Positions 1-8,293 of a stretch of DNA of 64,000 nt are shown piece after piece (the first letter of the stretch is position 1; each line of letters opens with the position of its first letter). A model generated the notes under the pieces. The model was not told the origin of the DNA. It searched no databases and saw only the letters and a program-made list of their open reading frames with translations. Both the position numbers and the translations under genes were made by a program. Source of the stretch: Ponticaulis sp. (lineage in GTDB: Bacteria > Pseudomonadota > Alphaproteobacteria > Caulobacterales > Hyphomonadaceae); NCBI GenBank assembly GCA_002723155.1, contig PBNO01000003.1:234932-298931 (forward strand), given 5' to 3'.

Positions 1-45
1 CAAAATCACGGCGGATATATTCTAACCGTTCTTGGGGAGAACTGC

Positions 46-1323
46 ATGTCTTTAGCCAATCAGGCTCGCGAGCAAAAAGATATTTACGACGTTGGTGAAA
101 TTCCACCGGAGTTCCACGTCCCAAAATTCATGCACGCATGGGCCATTCGCCGTGAGCGCCACGGTCGTCCGAATCAGGCGATGCAGCTAGAACAGGTTCC
201 AGTTCCTGAAATCGATTCCGATGAAGTTCTGGTTCTCGTTATGGCTGCTGGTGTGAACTATAACGGTGTATGGGCCGGTCTTGGTGAGCCAATTTCACCA
301 TTCGACGTACACAAAGCCGACTTCCACGTAGCTGGCTCCGACGCATCAGGCATTGTCTGGGCTGTTGGTCGCAAAGTAACGCGTGTGAAGCCGGGCGACG
401 AAGTTGTTATCCACTGTAACCAGGATGATGGCGACGACGAGGAATGTAATGGCGGCGACCCTATGTTTTCGCCAAGCCAGCGCATCTGGGGTTATGAAAC
501 TCCGGACGGTTCCTTCGCTCAATTCTGCCGTGTTCAGGCGCGCCAGTGCATGCCACGTCCGAAGCACCTCACATGGGAAGAGAGCGCGTGCTACACACTG
601 ACGCTCGCTACCGCTTACCGCATGCTGTTCGGCCACCGTCCGCACGTTCTGCGTCCGGGTGAGCACGTTCTCGTCTGGGGTGCATCTGGCGGTCTCGGTT
701 CGTTTGCGACACAGCTTTGCGCCGTTACCGGTGCACACGCCATTGGTGTCGTCTCGAACGAGGATAAACGCGACTTTGTGATGAGTATGGGCGCCAAAGC
801 TGTGCTCAACCGCAAAGACTTTAATTGCTGGGGTCAGCTGCCGACCGTAAACGGCCCTGAGTTCAATGATTACATGAAAGAGAGCCGTAAGTTCGGTAAG
901 GCGATCTGGGAGATCACAGGCAAAAAAGACGTCGACATGGTGTTCGAACACCCTGGCGAGTCCACAATGCCGGTTTCTGTCTTCGTTGTGAAACGCGGCG
1001 GTATGGTCGTGATCTGTGCTGGTACAACAGGCTTCAACCTGACCATGGATGCCCGCTTCCTCTGGATGCGTCAGAAGCGTGTTCAGGGTTCCCACTTCGC
1101 GAACCTCAAACAAGCCTCTCAGGCAAACCAGCTCGTTATCGATCGCCGTATCGACCCGTGCATGTCCGAAGTCTTCCCATGGAGCGACATTCCGGAAGCG
1201 CACGAGAAAATGCTCGATAACCAGCACCTTCCGGGCAATATGGCCGTTCTGGTTACATCTCCGAAGCCGGGCCTGCGCTCTGTTGAAGATGTTCTCGAGA
1301 ACGCACCGGGCAAAGCGAGCTAA
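46..1323 (+). CDS. ccrA: Crotonyl-CoA carboxylase/reductase
   Basis: This 425-residue enzyme reductively carboxylates crotonyl-CoA to ethylmalonyl-CoA with NADPH and CO2, the signature step of the ethylmalonyl-CoA pathway for acetyl-CoA assimilation. It is a medium-chain dehydrogenase/reductase of the usual family length. The nucleotide-binding loop WGASGGLGS lies at residues 211-219. By-eye matches to the CO2 pocket of characterised enzymes are the NYN at 71-73, YE at 150-151 (Phe-Glu in the Kitasatospora enzyme) and His350 in GSHF. The ATG follows a GGGGAG ribosome-binding site. A terminator follows at once, so it is probably the last or only gene of its unit; what lies upstream is outside the window. 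Confidence 0.95.
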   Translation: MSLANQAREQKDIYDVGEIPPEFHVPKFMHAWAIRRERHGRPNQAMQLEQVPVPEIDSDEVLVLVMAAGVNYNGVWAGLGEPISPFDVHKADFHVAGSDASGIVWAVGRKVTRVKPGDEVVIHCNQDDGDDEECNGGDPMFSPSQRIWGYETPDGSFAQFCRVQARQCMPRPKHLTWEESACYTLTLATAYRMLFGHRPHVLRPGEHVLVWGASGGLGSFATQLCAVTGAHAIGVVSNEDKRDFVMSMGAKAVLNRKDFNCWGQLPTVNGPEFNDYMKESRKFGKAIWEITGKKDVDMVFEHPGESTMPVSVFVVKRGGMVVICAGTTGFNLTMDARFLWMRQKRVQGSHFANLKQASQANQLVIDRRIDPCMSEVFPWSDIPEAHEKMLDNQHLPGNMAVLVTSPKPGLRSVEDVLENAPGKAS

Positions 1324-1347
1324 GGCTCGCTTCAGCCAACCAGAATC

Positions 1348-1380
1348 AAAAAGGCCTGAGCGATGCTCAGGCCTTTTCTT
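1348..1380 (+). terminator. Rho-independent terminator after ccr
   Basis: A 12-bp perfect stem (AAAGGCCTGAGC / GCTCAGGCCTTT) with a 3-nt loop is followed by TTTCTT, just downstream of the ccr stop codon. Confidence 0.85.
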
Positions 1381-1405
1381 ATTCGGGGTCAGAACCTTTT
1401 AAGCG

Positions 1406-2200
1406 TTATGCAATCGCGTAGTTCGCACGCTGGCCCGGCTGAAGATTCAGCTGGCGGATCACCTGCGCCGCGAGGCGACGTGATTCCGTACGTGCGGCCA
1501 GGAAGCTACGCTGGATCGGTTCACCGGCAATGTCGTCTACCGGCGTCACGCCTGTTTCCATCATGATACGGTAACCAACGCGGTCAACCAGACCTTCGAG
1601 CAGGTCGATATTGGACTCTTCGCAGAAATCGAGCAGCTGCTCACGCACGCTTTCACCAACGCGGGTAATCAGATGGGATTTGCGGTTCAGGCACATAAAC
1701 CAGCCAAAGTCGGTTTTGTTGCGCTTTTGCGCGTGACGGCGAACAAGGTCGATCAGCTGTGAGTAAGGGCGCGTCGCCTGCATGCTCGGACCATTTGTCG
1801 GCATAATCTGATAGAGATCGACAGGGCTTTCAGTAACCGTTGTGATAACGAGATCAGCCACAAGGTGAGCCGCGATAACTTCCGGCTTCCAGACAGAAAC
1901 CGTATCGATCAGCAGAACATCATAGCCTTTGCGCGCCGCTTCTTCGGCCTGATTGCGGAAGCCCATCTGCCAGTCCTGCACGTCAGGATGTCCGCCGGAG
2001 ACATGGAGATCTGCGACATTCGGGCTGTTCAGGTCTGCGAATTCACGCGCAGCCTCAAAGCGAGCCAGAGGTTTCGTCGACGTCTCAAGTTCGATGACCC
2101 GGGTCTTCAATCCGCGTTGCGTAAGGGCTGTAGCCAATACCGCACACAGTGTTGTTTTTCCCGTCCCACCCTTGAAGCTGCCAATTGTTACGATCTTCAT
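1406..2200 (-). CDS. ParA/VirC1-family P-loop ATPase (orphan)
   Basis: This 264-residue protein opens with the deviant Walker A motif KGGTGKTT (residues 10-17) typical of the ParA/MinD/VirC1 class, followed by a YDVLLIDT switch-type strand near residue 95. Such ATPases position DNA, chemosensory arrays or cell-division factors by cycling on nucleoid or membrane. The middle of the protein resembles the VirC1-like branch more than plasmid ParA. No parB, parS-like repeat or partner gene lies next to it: ccr converges from the left and an acyl-CoA dehydrogenase operon lies upstream. It is therefore an orphan whose cargo cannot be read from context. The start ATG has a GGAG site 6 nt upstream. Confidence 0.8.
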   Translation of the reverse strand: MKIVTIGSFKGGTGKTTLCAVLATALTQRGLKTRVIELETSTKPLARFEAAREFADLNSPNVADLHVSGGHPDVQDWQMGFRNQAEEAARKGYDVLLIDTVSVWKPEVIAAHLVADLVITTVTESPVDLYQIMPTNGPSMQATRPYSQLIDLVRRHAQKRNKTDFGWFMCLNRKSHLITRVGESVREQLLDFCEESNIDLLEGLVDRVGYRIMMETGVTPVDDIAGEPIQRSFLAARTESRRLAAQVIRQLNLQPGQRANYAIA

Positions 2201-2528
2201 GTCGTCTCCAGGTTCGTTTGGTGCGCCCTGAGCGCACGATTTAAACGAGTACCAGCAACAAAAATACCAAGCTGTAGAGTTAACGTATCATTGCGTTTTC
2301 AAGACTCGCAACAGCGCTCGCGCAAAAGGGGATATTCCTGCATAGAATTTTTATAATTCACTGTTTTTCTTATACTTTGCCCGAAAAGCAAGCAGACACT
2401 TCTTTCAATTCTGGATCAAAATCCAAAGAATCAAACAGATTCAAAAGGTTAAAAAAAAGGCCCGATTTTCATCGGGCCTCTCGCTTGATGCGGGAATTGG
2501 GACAGTCAGAGTCCCTTTTCAGGACAGT
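2201..2528. other. Gene-free stretch between ParA-like gene and dehydrogenase operon
   Basis: This 328-bp interval is AT-rich. It should hold the promoter of the leftward ParA-like gene and the terminator (2456-2481) of the leftward acyl-CoA dehydrogenase operon. No convincing ORF or RNA gene was seen in it. Confidence 0.6.
2456..2481 (-). terminator. Rho-independent terminator of dehydrogenase operon
   Basis: Read on the minus strand, AGGCCCGAT-(4 nt)-ATCGGGCCT is followed by a run of eight T, just downstream of the 2529-3665 gene. Confidence 0.85.
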
Positions 2529-3665
2529 CTAGAAACCGAGCAGGCTCGCGAAGCGCTCTTTATGGAAGCCTTCGCCGCCGAACATGGCTTCAACCACGCG
2601 CGCACGCTTAATGAAGAAACCTGCATCATGTTCGTCGGTCATGCCGATACCGCCATGCATCTGGATTGTCTCGTTTGTGACGAGGTGTGCCAGATGAGAA
2701 GCTTTAGCTTTTGCAAGGGATGCCATCTGAGCGACATCATCACGGCCTTCATCGAGCGCCGCCAGAGCGCCAGCCACGCAAGAACGGGTCTGCTCGATTT
2801 CAGAGAACATGATCGCAGCGCGGTGCTGCAGTGACTGGAAAGAACCAATCAGCTGACCGAACTGCTTACGCGTCTGCAGATACTCGTGCGTCATCTCAAA
2901 TGCCGCGACAGAGAGGCCGAGCAGTTCGGCTGCGGCACCGATCCGGCCACGGTCGAGAACGGCATCCAGAAGCGCAAAACCGCCACCGACTTCACCCAGA
3001 ACATCTGCAGCCGGAACCACGACACCGTTCAGTTCAAGGTTTGCGGCGCCATGATAATCAAGCGTGCTGAGCTCGCTGATTGTCAGGCCGTCCGTCTCAC
3101 GTGGCACCATAAACAGCGTGATGCCGTCTGTATCGCCCGCAGAACCGGACGTACGTGCCGCGATGATGAAGAGGTCAGCGAAGTGACCGTTTGGTACGAA
3201 CACTTTCTTACCGGTGAGCGTATAACCGCCACCCGCAGCTTCAGCCGTCATTACGACATTAGACGGCGCGTGGTGTGCATGCTCGTCCACAGCCAGAGCC
3301 GTTGTGATCTTGCCTTCAGCGACCTTTGGCAGAACCGTAGATTTCTGCGCGTCTGTGCCGCCAAGAACCAGCGCTGATACGCCAACCATAGCCGTCTGCA
3401 GAAGCGGTGAAGATGCCAGAGTGCGGCCTTGCGCTTCGAGCACCTGGCCCATGCCGACGTAACCAAACTCGGAACCGCCGAACTCTTCCGGTACAAGAAC
3501 GCCATACCAACCCATTTCGGCCATGGCGCCCCAGCTTTCCGGGTCTTTACCGTTTGCGCCCGCATTACGTTGCTTGCGGAAGTGTGTGAGTGAGAGCTGC
3601 TCGGACATGAAATCCTGAGCGGCTTCCTTGAGCATGTTCTGCTCTTCAGTAAGTACGAATGTCAT
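2529..3665 (-). CDS. Acyl-CoA dehydrogenase, small (FAD-contact) subunit type
   Basis: This 378-residue acyl-CoA dehydrogenase-fold protein resembles small subunits such as PimD. It keeps the FAD-contact motif IQMHGGIGMT near residue 338. At the C-terminus the usual catalytic-Glu motif (YEGT-like) is replaced by MFGGEG, so it probably cannot form a complete active site alone. The companion dehydrogenase at 4249-5463 has the opposite pattern. This matches heterotetrameric dehydrogenases known from steroid and pimeloyl-CoA catabolism, in which each active site is built from two subunits. The ATG overlaps the stop of the 196-aa ORF by 4 bp (ATGA). A perfect AGGAGG ribosome-binding site lies 5 nt upstream, inside the end of that ORF. 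Last gene of its operon. Confidence 0.88.
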   Translation of the reverse strand: MTFVLTEEQNMLKEAAQDFMSEQLSLTHFRKQRNAGANGKDPESWGAMAEMGWYGVLVPEEFGGSEFGYVGMGQVLEAQGRTLASSPLLQTAMVGVSALVLGGTDAQKSTVLPKVAEGKITTALAVDEHAHHAPSNVVMTAEAAGGGYTLTGKKVFVPNGHFADLFIIAARTSGSAGDTDGITLFMVPRETDGLTISELSTLDYHGAANLELNGVVVPAADVLGEVGGGFALLDAVLDRGRIGAAAELLGLSVAAFEMTHEYLQTRKQFGQLIGSFQSLQHRAAIMFSEIEQTRSCVAGALAALDEGRDDVAQMASLAKAKASHLAHLVTNETIQMHGGIGMTDEHDAGFFIKRARVVEAMFGGEGFHKERFASLLGF

Positions 3666-4252
3666 TGATTCCTCCTAGAGACACCGTCGAGATAGCGCTC
3701 CACACGCTCTTTGATGTCTCGGTATTTTAAAACCAGCTCTGAGAAAGATAGGTTTTCTTTGAGTAACACATTGAGTTCATGATAATGAACAAACCCATCG
3801 GCGGAGAACTCTTTGGCGAATGCTCCTTTGTGAGACATATGTCTCATGAGCGCTACCAGCGTGTTTCCAATGGTGTGATGCAGCCTCATTATTTCAGGTT
3901 TCACTTGAGCATAGTGTGCAAAATCTTCGCGTTCGAGGTCCGCCAGAAAAGTGCCGAAACCACTCCTATGCGCTGGATCAAGATTGCGGAGCGAATCTTC
4001 GTATTTCGCAAACAGTGCAATCATCTCATCCAACTTTAAGAATAGCGTTTGAAACTGAATCTTCAGAGATGTGACCTGCCCCCAAAATGGGTCGGAAGTA
4101 TCTGTTGCCGAACTTGAATTACGCTTCGTCTCAGCAAATTGATACAGTCCAACCAAGTCCGCAATAACGCCAACACCACTCAACAAAATCCCAAAAAACT
4201 CCGGATCAATGGCGGAGTTTTTCTCGTTTTGGTCAGACGGTTCCAGCGTCAC
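3662..4252 (-). CDS. Unknown AT-rich protein inserted between two dehydrogenase genes
   Basis: This 196-residue protein is not recognised. It has one hydrophobic segment near the N-terminus (about residues 18-42, FFGILLSGVGVIADLVGLYQ), then a charged helical body with predicted coiled-coil character (about 65-195). It starts with GTG overlapping the upstream dehydrogenase stop by 4 bp (GTGA) and ends overlapping the downstream dehydrogenase start by 4 bp (ATGA). Its last codons form the ribosome-binding site of the next gene. Base composition is visibly richer in A+T than either flanking gene, which suggests acquisition by transfer. Perfect coupling implies co-expression with the dehydrogenase subunits. 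A role in acyl-CoA metabolism is not shown; membrane association is plausible. Confidence 0.7.
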   Translation of the reverse strand: MTLEPSDQNEKNSAIDPEFFGILLSGVGVIADLVGLYQFAETKRNSSSATDTSDPFWGQVTSLKIQFQTLFLKLDEMIALFAKYEDSLRNLDPAHRSGFGTFLADLEREDFAHYAQVKPEIMRLHHTIGNTLVALMRHMSHKGAFAKEFSADGFVHYHELNVLLKENLSFSELVLKYRDIKERVERYLDGVSRRNQ

Positions 4253-5463
4253 CCCTTATGCTCTTTCAGTCCGAGAACGCGCTTCGCGATCACGTTGAGA
4301 TTCACCTCAGAGGTGCCGCCTTCAATCGAGTTCGCTTTGGCCCGCAGCATCGCTTTGTTGGACGCCAGCTCCAGATCGGTGAAGCCCTCGCCTTCCCAGC
4401 CAAGGCCCTGATAGCCCAGCGTTTCGACAGTCATTTCTGTCTTCTTCTGGTTCAGCTTCGCCGCTGCGTATTTCACGATGCTCGCCGTGTGACCGACTTC
4501 TTCGCCAGCCTTGGACTGCTCGGCCATGCGGGCAACCGTCAGCTTGAAGGCTTTGTCATCCATTGCGAGGTCCGCAAGACGCATGCGCAGGTCCGGATCG
4601 AGCAGCTTGCCGCTCGCATCTGTGCCCACATACTCTTTCGCGCGCTCGTAAAGCGGCGGTGTGCCTGCACGGTCCGCGCCGAAGCCAGTCGCAGAGATGT
4701 TTGAACGCTCATACTGGAGAAGGCGTTTCGCTATCTCCCAGCCGCCATTCAGACGACCCACGAGGTGATCCTTTGGAACCTTCACATCATTGAAGAAGGT
4801 TTCACAGAACGGAGACGAACCGGAGATCAGCTTGATCGGACGCGCTTCGACGCCTTCGCTTTCCATGTCGAACAGGAGGAAGGAGATGCCTTCATGCTTT
4901 TTGGAAGTGTCGGTACGAACCAGACAGAAGATCCAGTCAGCCTGATCGGCATAAGACGTCCAGACTTTCTGGCCATTCACCAGCCAGTGATCGCCCTTGT
5001 CTTCACACTTTGTCTGAAGGCCAGCAAGGTCAGAGCCTGCACCCGGCTCTGAATAGCCCTGACACCAGCGAATTTTACCGTTGACGATGTCCGGCAGGAA
5101 TTTCTGCTTCTGCTCTTCATTGGCATATTCAAGAAGAACAGGGCCAAGCATCCAGAGACCGAAAGAGTTCAGCGCAGGACGCGCTTTGATGCGCTTGAGT
5201 TCCTGCTGCAGGATAAGGTTCTCTTCCTTGGTAAGGCCACCGCCGCCATATGCTTTCGGCCATGTTGGCGCTGTCCAGCCTTTAGCGGCCATGCGCTCCA
5301 GCCAGAGCTTGGAGTCCGGATTTTTAAATTCTTCTTTGCGACCGCCCCACACGGTTTCGTCTTCTACTTGCGGGGTGCGCATGCTCGCCGGGCAGTTCTC
5401 TTCCAGCCAGGCCCGTGTTTCAGCCCTGAACTGGTCAAGGGTCGGGTCCATTCCGTCCGCCAT
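4249..5463 (-). CDS. Acyl-CoA dehydrogenase, large (catalytic) subunit type
   Basis: This 404-residue acyl-CoA dehydrogenase has the flavin-binding SEPGAGSDLA segment near residue 138. Its C-terminal SIEGGTSEVNLNVIAKRVLGL-type tail places a Glu (IEGGTSE) where the catalytic base usually sits. It lacks the QxHGGxG FAD-contact motif, having ETLGYQGLGW instead; the small subunit at 2529-3665 supplies that motif. Together they probably form an alpha2-beta2 enzyme oxidising a bulky or dicarboxylic acyl-CoA; the substrate is unknown. First gene of a leftward three-gene operon with 4-bp overlaps. The ATG follows GAGGGAG by 7 nt. A GATAGT-N2-ACTATC palindrome lies about 50 bp upstream. Confidence 0.9.
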   Translation of the reverse strand: MADGMDPTLDQFRAETRAWLEENCPASMRTPQVEDETVWGGRKEEFKNPDSKLWLERMAAKGWTAPTWPKAYGGGGLTKEENLILQQELKRIKARPALNSFGLWMLGPVLLEYANEEQKQKFLPDIVNGKIRWCQGYSEPGAGSDLAGLQTKCEDKGDHWLVNGQKVWTSYADQADWIFCLVRTDTSKKHEGISFLLFDMESEGVEARPIKLISGSSPFCETFFNDVKVPKDHLVGRLNGGWEIAKRLLQYERSNISATGFGADRAGTPPLYERAKEYVGTDASGKLLDPDLRMRLADLAMDDKAFKLTVARMAEQSKAGEEVGHTASIVKYAAAKLNQKKTEMTVETLGYQGLGWEGEGFTDLELASNKAMLRAKANSIEGGTSEVNLNVIAKRVLGLKEHKG

Positions 5464-5513
5464 TTTATTCTCCCTCGTGACGTATTTTATCGGGTTCAGC
5501 CCTGAAGGCTTTA

Positions 5514-5527
5514 GATAGTAAACTATC
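5514..5527. promoter_or_regulatory. Candidate operator palindrome of the dehydrogenase operon
   Basis: GATAGT-AA-ACTATC is a perfect inverted repeat 51-64 bp upstream of the first ATG of the leftward operon, a position suited to a dimeric repressor such as a TetR-type regulator. No regulator gene lies adjacent. The call rests on symmetry and position only. Confidence 0.4.
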
Positions 5528-5685
5528 GTGAACCACTTAAGGTTACTCAGTCTTATTCTGTAAATCTAGCCAATGTGTGCCCCTATCCCAGGGTAAAGAA
5601 GCACGTTTTTCGATCTATACTGAAAAATCCGATGTTTTCCGGCATATCCTGCCCGAACATACCGGTTATGCCGTCGCGTCACGCG

Positions 5686-5701
5686 TTGACGCACACGTAA
5701 A
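5686..5701 (+). promoter_or_regulatory. Candidate MerR (LiuR-like) box before the flavin monooxygenase
   Basis: TTGACGCACACGTAAA matches the elements in front of the MerR gene (53300-53315) and of the 55834 dehydrogenase (55797-55811). It could alternatively serve as a sigma-70 -35 box, since TACACT lies 16 nt further on. Confidence 0.45.
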
Positions 5702-5766
5702 GCCCCATACACTCCACTTAAAAGCGCGGCCCATTTGAGACGCCGCACAATACAGGGAGAGACAAG

Positions 5767-7146
5767 ATGGGTTTCAACGGCGCAGCCCACCTGCCGAAAG
5801 TCTGCATTATCGGTGCAGGCCCGTCCGGCTTCACGACAGCCAAACGTCTGAAGGATGCGAACATCCCGTATGACTGTTTTGAGGTCTCAGACAATATTGG
5901 CGGCAACTGGTATTTCAACAATCCGAACGGCATGTCGTCCTGCTACGAAAGCCTGCACATCGACACGTCAAAATGGCGTCTGGCGTTCGAGGATTTTCCC
6001 GTTCCAAAGAATTGGCCGGACTTTCCGCACCACTCCCAGCTGCTTCAATACTTCCATGACTATGTAGACCATTTCGGTGTGCGCGAGACGATCACCTTCA
6101 ACACAGGTGTCGACCATGCTGCCCGGCGCGATGACGGTCTCTGGGAGGTTCGCCTCTCAACTGGAGAAGCGCGGGTGTACGACGCGTTGATTGTCGCCAA
6201 TGGTCACCATTGGGACCCGCGCATTCCGTATGAATATCCCGGTGAGTTTGATGGGTATCAGGTCCATAGCCACCATTATCGCGACCCGTTCGAGCCATAC
6301 GATTTTCGCGGCAAGAAAGTCATGGTCGTTGGTGGCGGAAACTCCGCAATGGATATCTCTTCAGAACTGTCCCAGCGCCCGATTGCCGACACGCTCTATA
6401 TTTCGCTGCGCCGGGGTATCTGGGTGCTACCAAAATACATGAACGGCAAACCCGCGGACAAAGCCGTTTTGCCTGCATGGCTGCCTTCGGGGCTGGGCCG
6501 AAAACTTGCTCGGGGCGCTATTAAAAAATCCATTGGAAATATGGAAAATTACGGTCTCCCGAAACCGGATCACGAGCCTCTGGAAGGTCATCCTTCTGTC
6601 TCGGGCGAGTTCCTCACACGCGTCGGATGCGGAGATATTCAAGTAAAGGGCGCGATAGAGCGACTGGATGGCGATGGCGTCGTCTTCAAGGACGGCACAC
6701 GCGAAGAGCTGGATGCTATTGTCTGGGCGACCGGATATAAAATCAGCTTCCCATTTTTCTCCGACAACCTTCTGAAGCCCGATGAGAACCATAAATTCGA
6801 CCTGTTCAAGCGCATGGTTCGCGACGGGTTCGGCAATCTGTTCTTTGTCGGACTAGCCCAGCCTCTGCCGACCCTCGTCAACCTAGCCGAACAACAATCC
6901 AAGCTCATCGCGGCCTATCTGACCGGAGAGTACGCCCTGCCACCGCCCGAAGAGATGCAGGCGATCACTAACAAAGACGATGAATTTCACCGCGGGCATT
7001 TCTACGCCTCCCCGCGTCATACAATCCAGATCGACTTCAACGCCTATTGCAAGGATTTGAACCGCGAGCTGAAGCTCGGCGAAGCGCGCGCAATCTCAAA
7101 ACGAAAGGCTCTGCCTGTGCCGCCCCGCGCCATGGAAACGGCCTGA
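5767..7146 (+). CDS. Flavin-containing monooxygenase (FMO/BVMO-type)
   Basis: This 459-residue protein has two Rossmann folds: GAGPSG at residues 16-21 for FAD and VGGGNSA at 188-194 for NADPH. Between them is the FMO fingerprint FxGxxxHxxxY (FDGYQVHSHHY, 161-171). Enzymes of this class insert one oxygen atom into soft nucleophiles or ketones using NADPH and O2; the substrate here is unknown. The Tyr at the end of the fingerprint favours FMO over classical Baeyer-Villiger enzymes, which usually have Trp. The ATG follows AGGGAG. It diverges from the heteromeric dehydrogenase operon and shares its intergenic control region, so it may act on a related lipid or ketone pathway. Confidence 0.9.
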   Translation: MGFNGAAHLPKVCIIGAGPSGFTTAKRLKDANIPYDCFEVSDNIGGNWYFNNPNGMSSCYESLHIDTSKWRLAFEDFPVPKNWPDFPHHSQLLQYFHDYVDHFGVRETITFNTGVDHAARRDDGLWEVRLSTGEARVYDALIVANGHHWDPRIPYEYPGEFDGYQVHSHHYRDPFEPYDFRGKKVMVVGGGNSAMDISSELSQRPIADTLYISLRRGIWVLPKYMNGKPADKAVLPAWLPSGLGRKLARGAIKKSIGNMENYGLPKPDHEPLEGHPSVSGEFLTRVGCGDIQVKGAIERLDGDGVVFKDGTREELDAIVWATGYKISFPFFSDNLLKPDENHKFDLFKRMVRDGFGNLFFVGLAQPLPTLVNLAEQQSKLIAAYLTGEYALPPPEEMQAITNKDDEFHRGHFYASPRHTIQIDFNAYCKDLNRELKLGEARAISKRKALPVPPRAMETA

Positions 7147-7156
7147 CGCCACATAA

Positions 7157-7187
7157 AGAAAACCCCGGACTTGCGTCCGGGGCTCTC
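7157..7187. terminator. Terminator between convergent genes
   Basis: The stem CCCCGGAC-(4 nt)-GTCCGGGG (7163-7182) has an A-rich left flank and a CTCTCT right flank. It lies between the convergent monooxygenase and the 7209-7811 gene and could serve both. Confidence 0.7.
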
Positions 7188-7208
7188 TCTATCAGCGGCT
7201 GACGAAGC

Positions 7209-7811
7209 CTATCGTGAACCGGCTGATGCTTCCACGTTTGCACGGAATTCTGCTTCGTTCGCATCGAGTACGACGGCGTTTGCGTCAGCGTGGAATGCTG
7301 CGCTATTTCCCGCTACCGGCATGGTCTCGGCGTCGGCCTGACCATTGCCACGGACATAGATCATGCCGTTGTCCATGCGATCGACGGTGCCAACCTGTGC
7401 GCCATCACGTGTGTAGACAGTCACCGGTGCCGGTGTCTCTTCTACGCGTGTATTGATCCGGCTTGCTGTGCCCCAGGCACGGTCCTGAGCATTTTCACGC
7501 GCCTGATCAGCGCGGTCACGCATTGCTTCTGCATCCGAGCGCAGGCGTTGGCCGAGTGTATCACCGGCATTCTCGATTTCATATGTGCTCAGCGAACCCT
7601 GAAGGTCGGATGCGAGCGCACCGTTCACCACGACGGAGTCGCGGTCAATCATTGTGTTCGTAGAGGTATCAATCGTGGACTGAAGGTCTACAGTATTGCC
7701 GATCGTCGAGCCGAGCTGGCCTGTCGTATCTGAAGTGACCGAGCCAAGCTGCGCAGACGCTGTGCCTGCAAGAAGGGCGACTGAAGCGGCTGTTGTGATA
7801 AGGTATTTCAT
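7209..7811 (-). CDS. Secreted protein with a possible PRC-barrel-like C-terminus
   Basis: This 200-residue protein begins with a clear signal peptide (MKYLITTAASVALLAGTASA, cut before QLGS). A Ser/Thr/Asp-rich low-complexity region follows (about 20-85), then a charged helix (about 90-120). The last part (about 130-165, TVYTRDGAQVGTVDRMDNG) resembles a PRC-barrel strand pattern, though weakly. It is probably periplasmic. The ATG has a strong GGAGGA site. Function unknown; no neighbour suggests one. Confidence 0.75.
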   Translation of the reverse strand: MKYLITTAASVALLAGTASAQLGSVTSDTTGQLGSTIGNTVDLQSTIDTSTNTMIDRDSVVVNGALASDLQGSLSTYEIENAGDTLGQRLRSDAEAMRDRADQARENAQDRAWGTASRINTRVEETPAPVTVYTRDGAQVGTVDRMDNGMIYVRGNGQADAETMPVAGNSAAFHADANAVVLDANEAEFRANVEASAGSR

Positions 7812-7903
7812 GAGTGTTCCTCCGATTTCTACCTATGGCAATTCAACGGAGACGGTCGGGCTAATGTTCCAAAACAAGCCGATGAAACATCTGTAATGCC
7901 GAC

Positions 7904-8140
7904 CTAAAAGCGGCCGAGAAGACCTTTGCCAGGCCCTGTCTCATAACCCAGAATATTGATCAGGTGCACGAAGAACAGGATCGCGACAAACGCGCTCACA
8001 ATCATAATAAGCCGCCATGGAAGCAGTTTCGGACGCATATCATCCCGCGGCGCACTTGCACGATGTGATGAGAAGACCGCGAAACCAGCCATCACCAACA
8101 GGCCGATAACGCTCAAAATCATATCAGTTGAAATCGTCAT
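7904..8140 (-). CDS. Small inner-membrane protein, two TM helices
   Basis: This 78-residue protein starts at MTISTDMILSVIG. An in-frame ATG 17 codons earlier (8191) would add a basic, non-hydrophobic tail and is less likely. Two hydrophobic helices (about residues 5-25 and 45-65) flank a basic loop, with a short Gly-rich C-terminus. It is not recognised by name. It is divergent from the MscS channel gene. Confidence 0.55.
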   Translation of the reverse strand: MTISTDMILSVIGLLVMAGFAVFSSHRASAPRDDMRPKLLPWRLIMIVSAFVAILFFVHLINILGYETGPGKGLLGRF

Positions 8141-8293
8141 GCCTGCCTGATGCGGTTTTCCGGAACGGTTCGAGTGTTGAGGCTTTAACATTTAGGGACA
8201 ATCACAACGACGCCAAGCCCGCACTGAACAGACAAGAGCTGTTCTTCGTGCATTGGGGCGTTTTGAACATTCAGCCGCCAGAAGGATGACGGA

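Larger units (their letters stand above)
5464..5766. other. Divergent promoter region, dehydrogenase operon / flavin monooxygenase
   Basis: This 303-bp non-coding interval separates two divergent units. It contains a perfect 14-bp palindrome near the left gene and a TTGACG-N3-ACGTAAA element near the right gene, both listed separately. The 74-aa ORF crossing it on the minus strand has no ribosome-binding site and overlaps the monooxygenase start, so it is not called. Confidence 0.6.

Noticed and set aside
346-1227. 293-aa open frame antisense to ccr
   Set aside because: It is a shadow of a highly conserved enzyme gene with no ribosome-binding site or family match.
5566-5790. 74-aa ORF between dehydrogenase operon and monooxygenase
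   Set aside because: No ribosome-binding site; it overlaps the well-supported monooxygenase start and the regulatory element.
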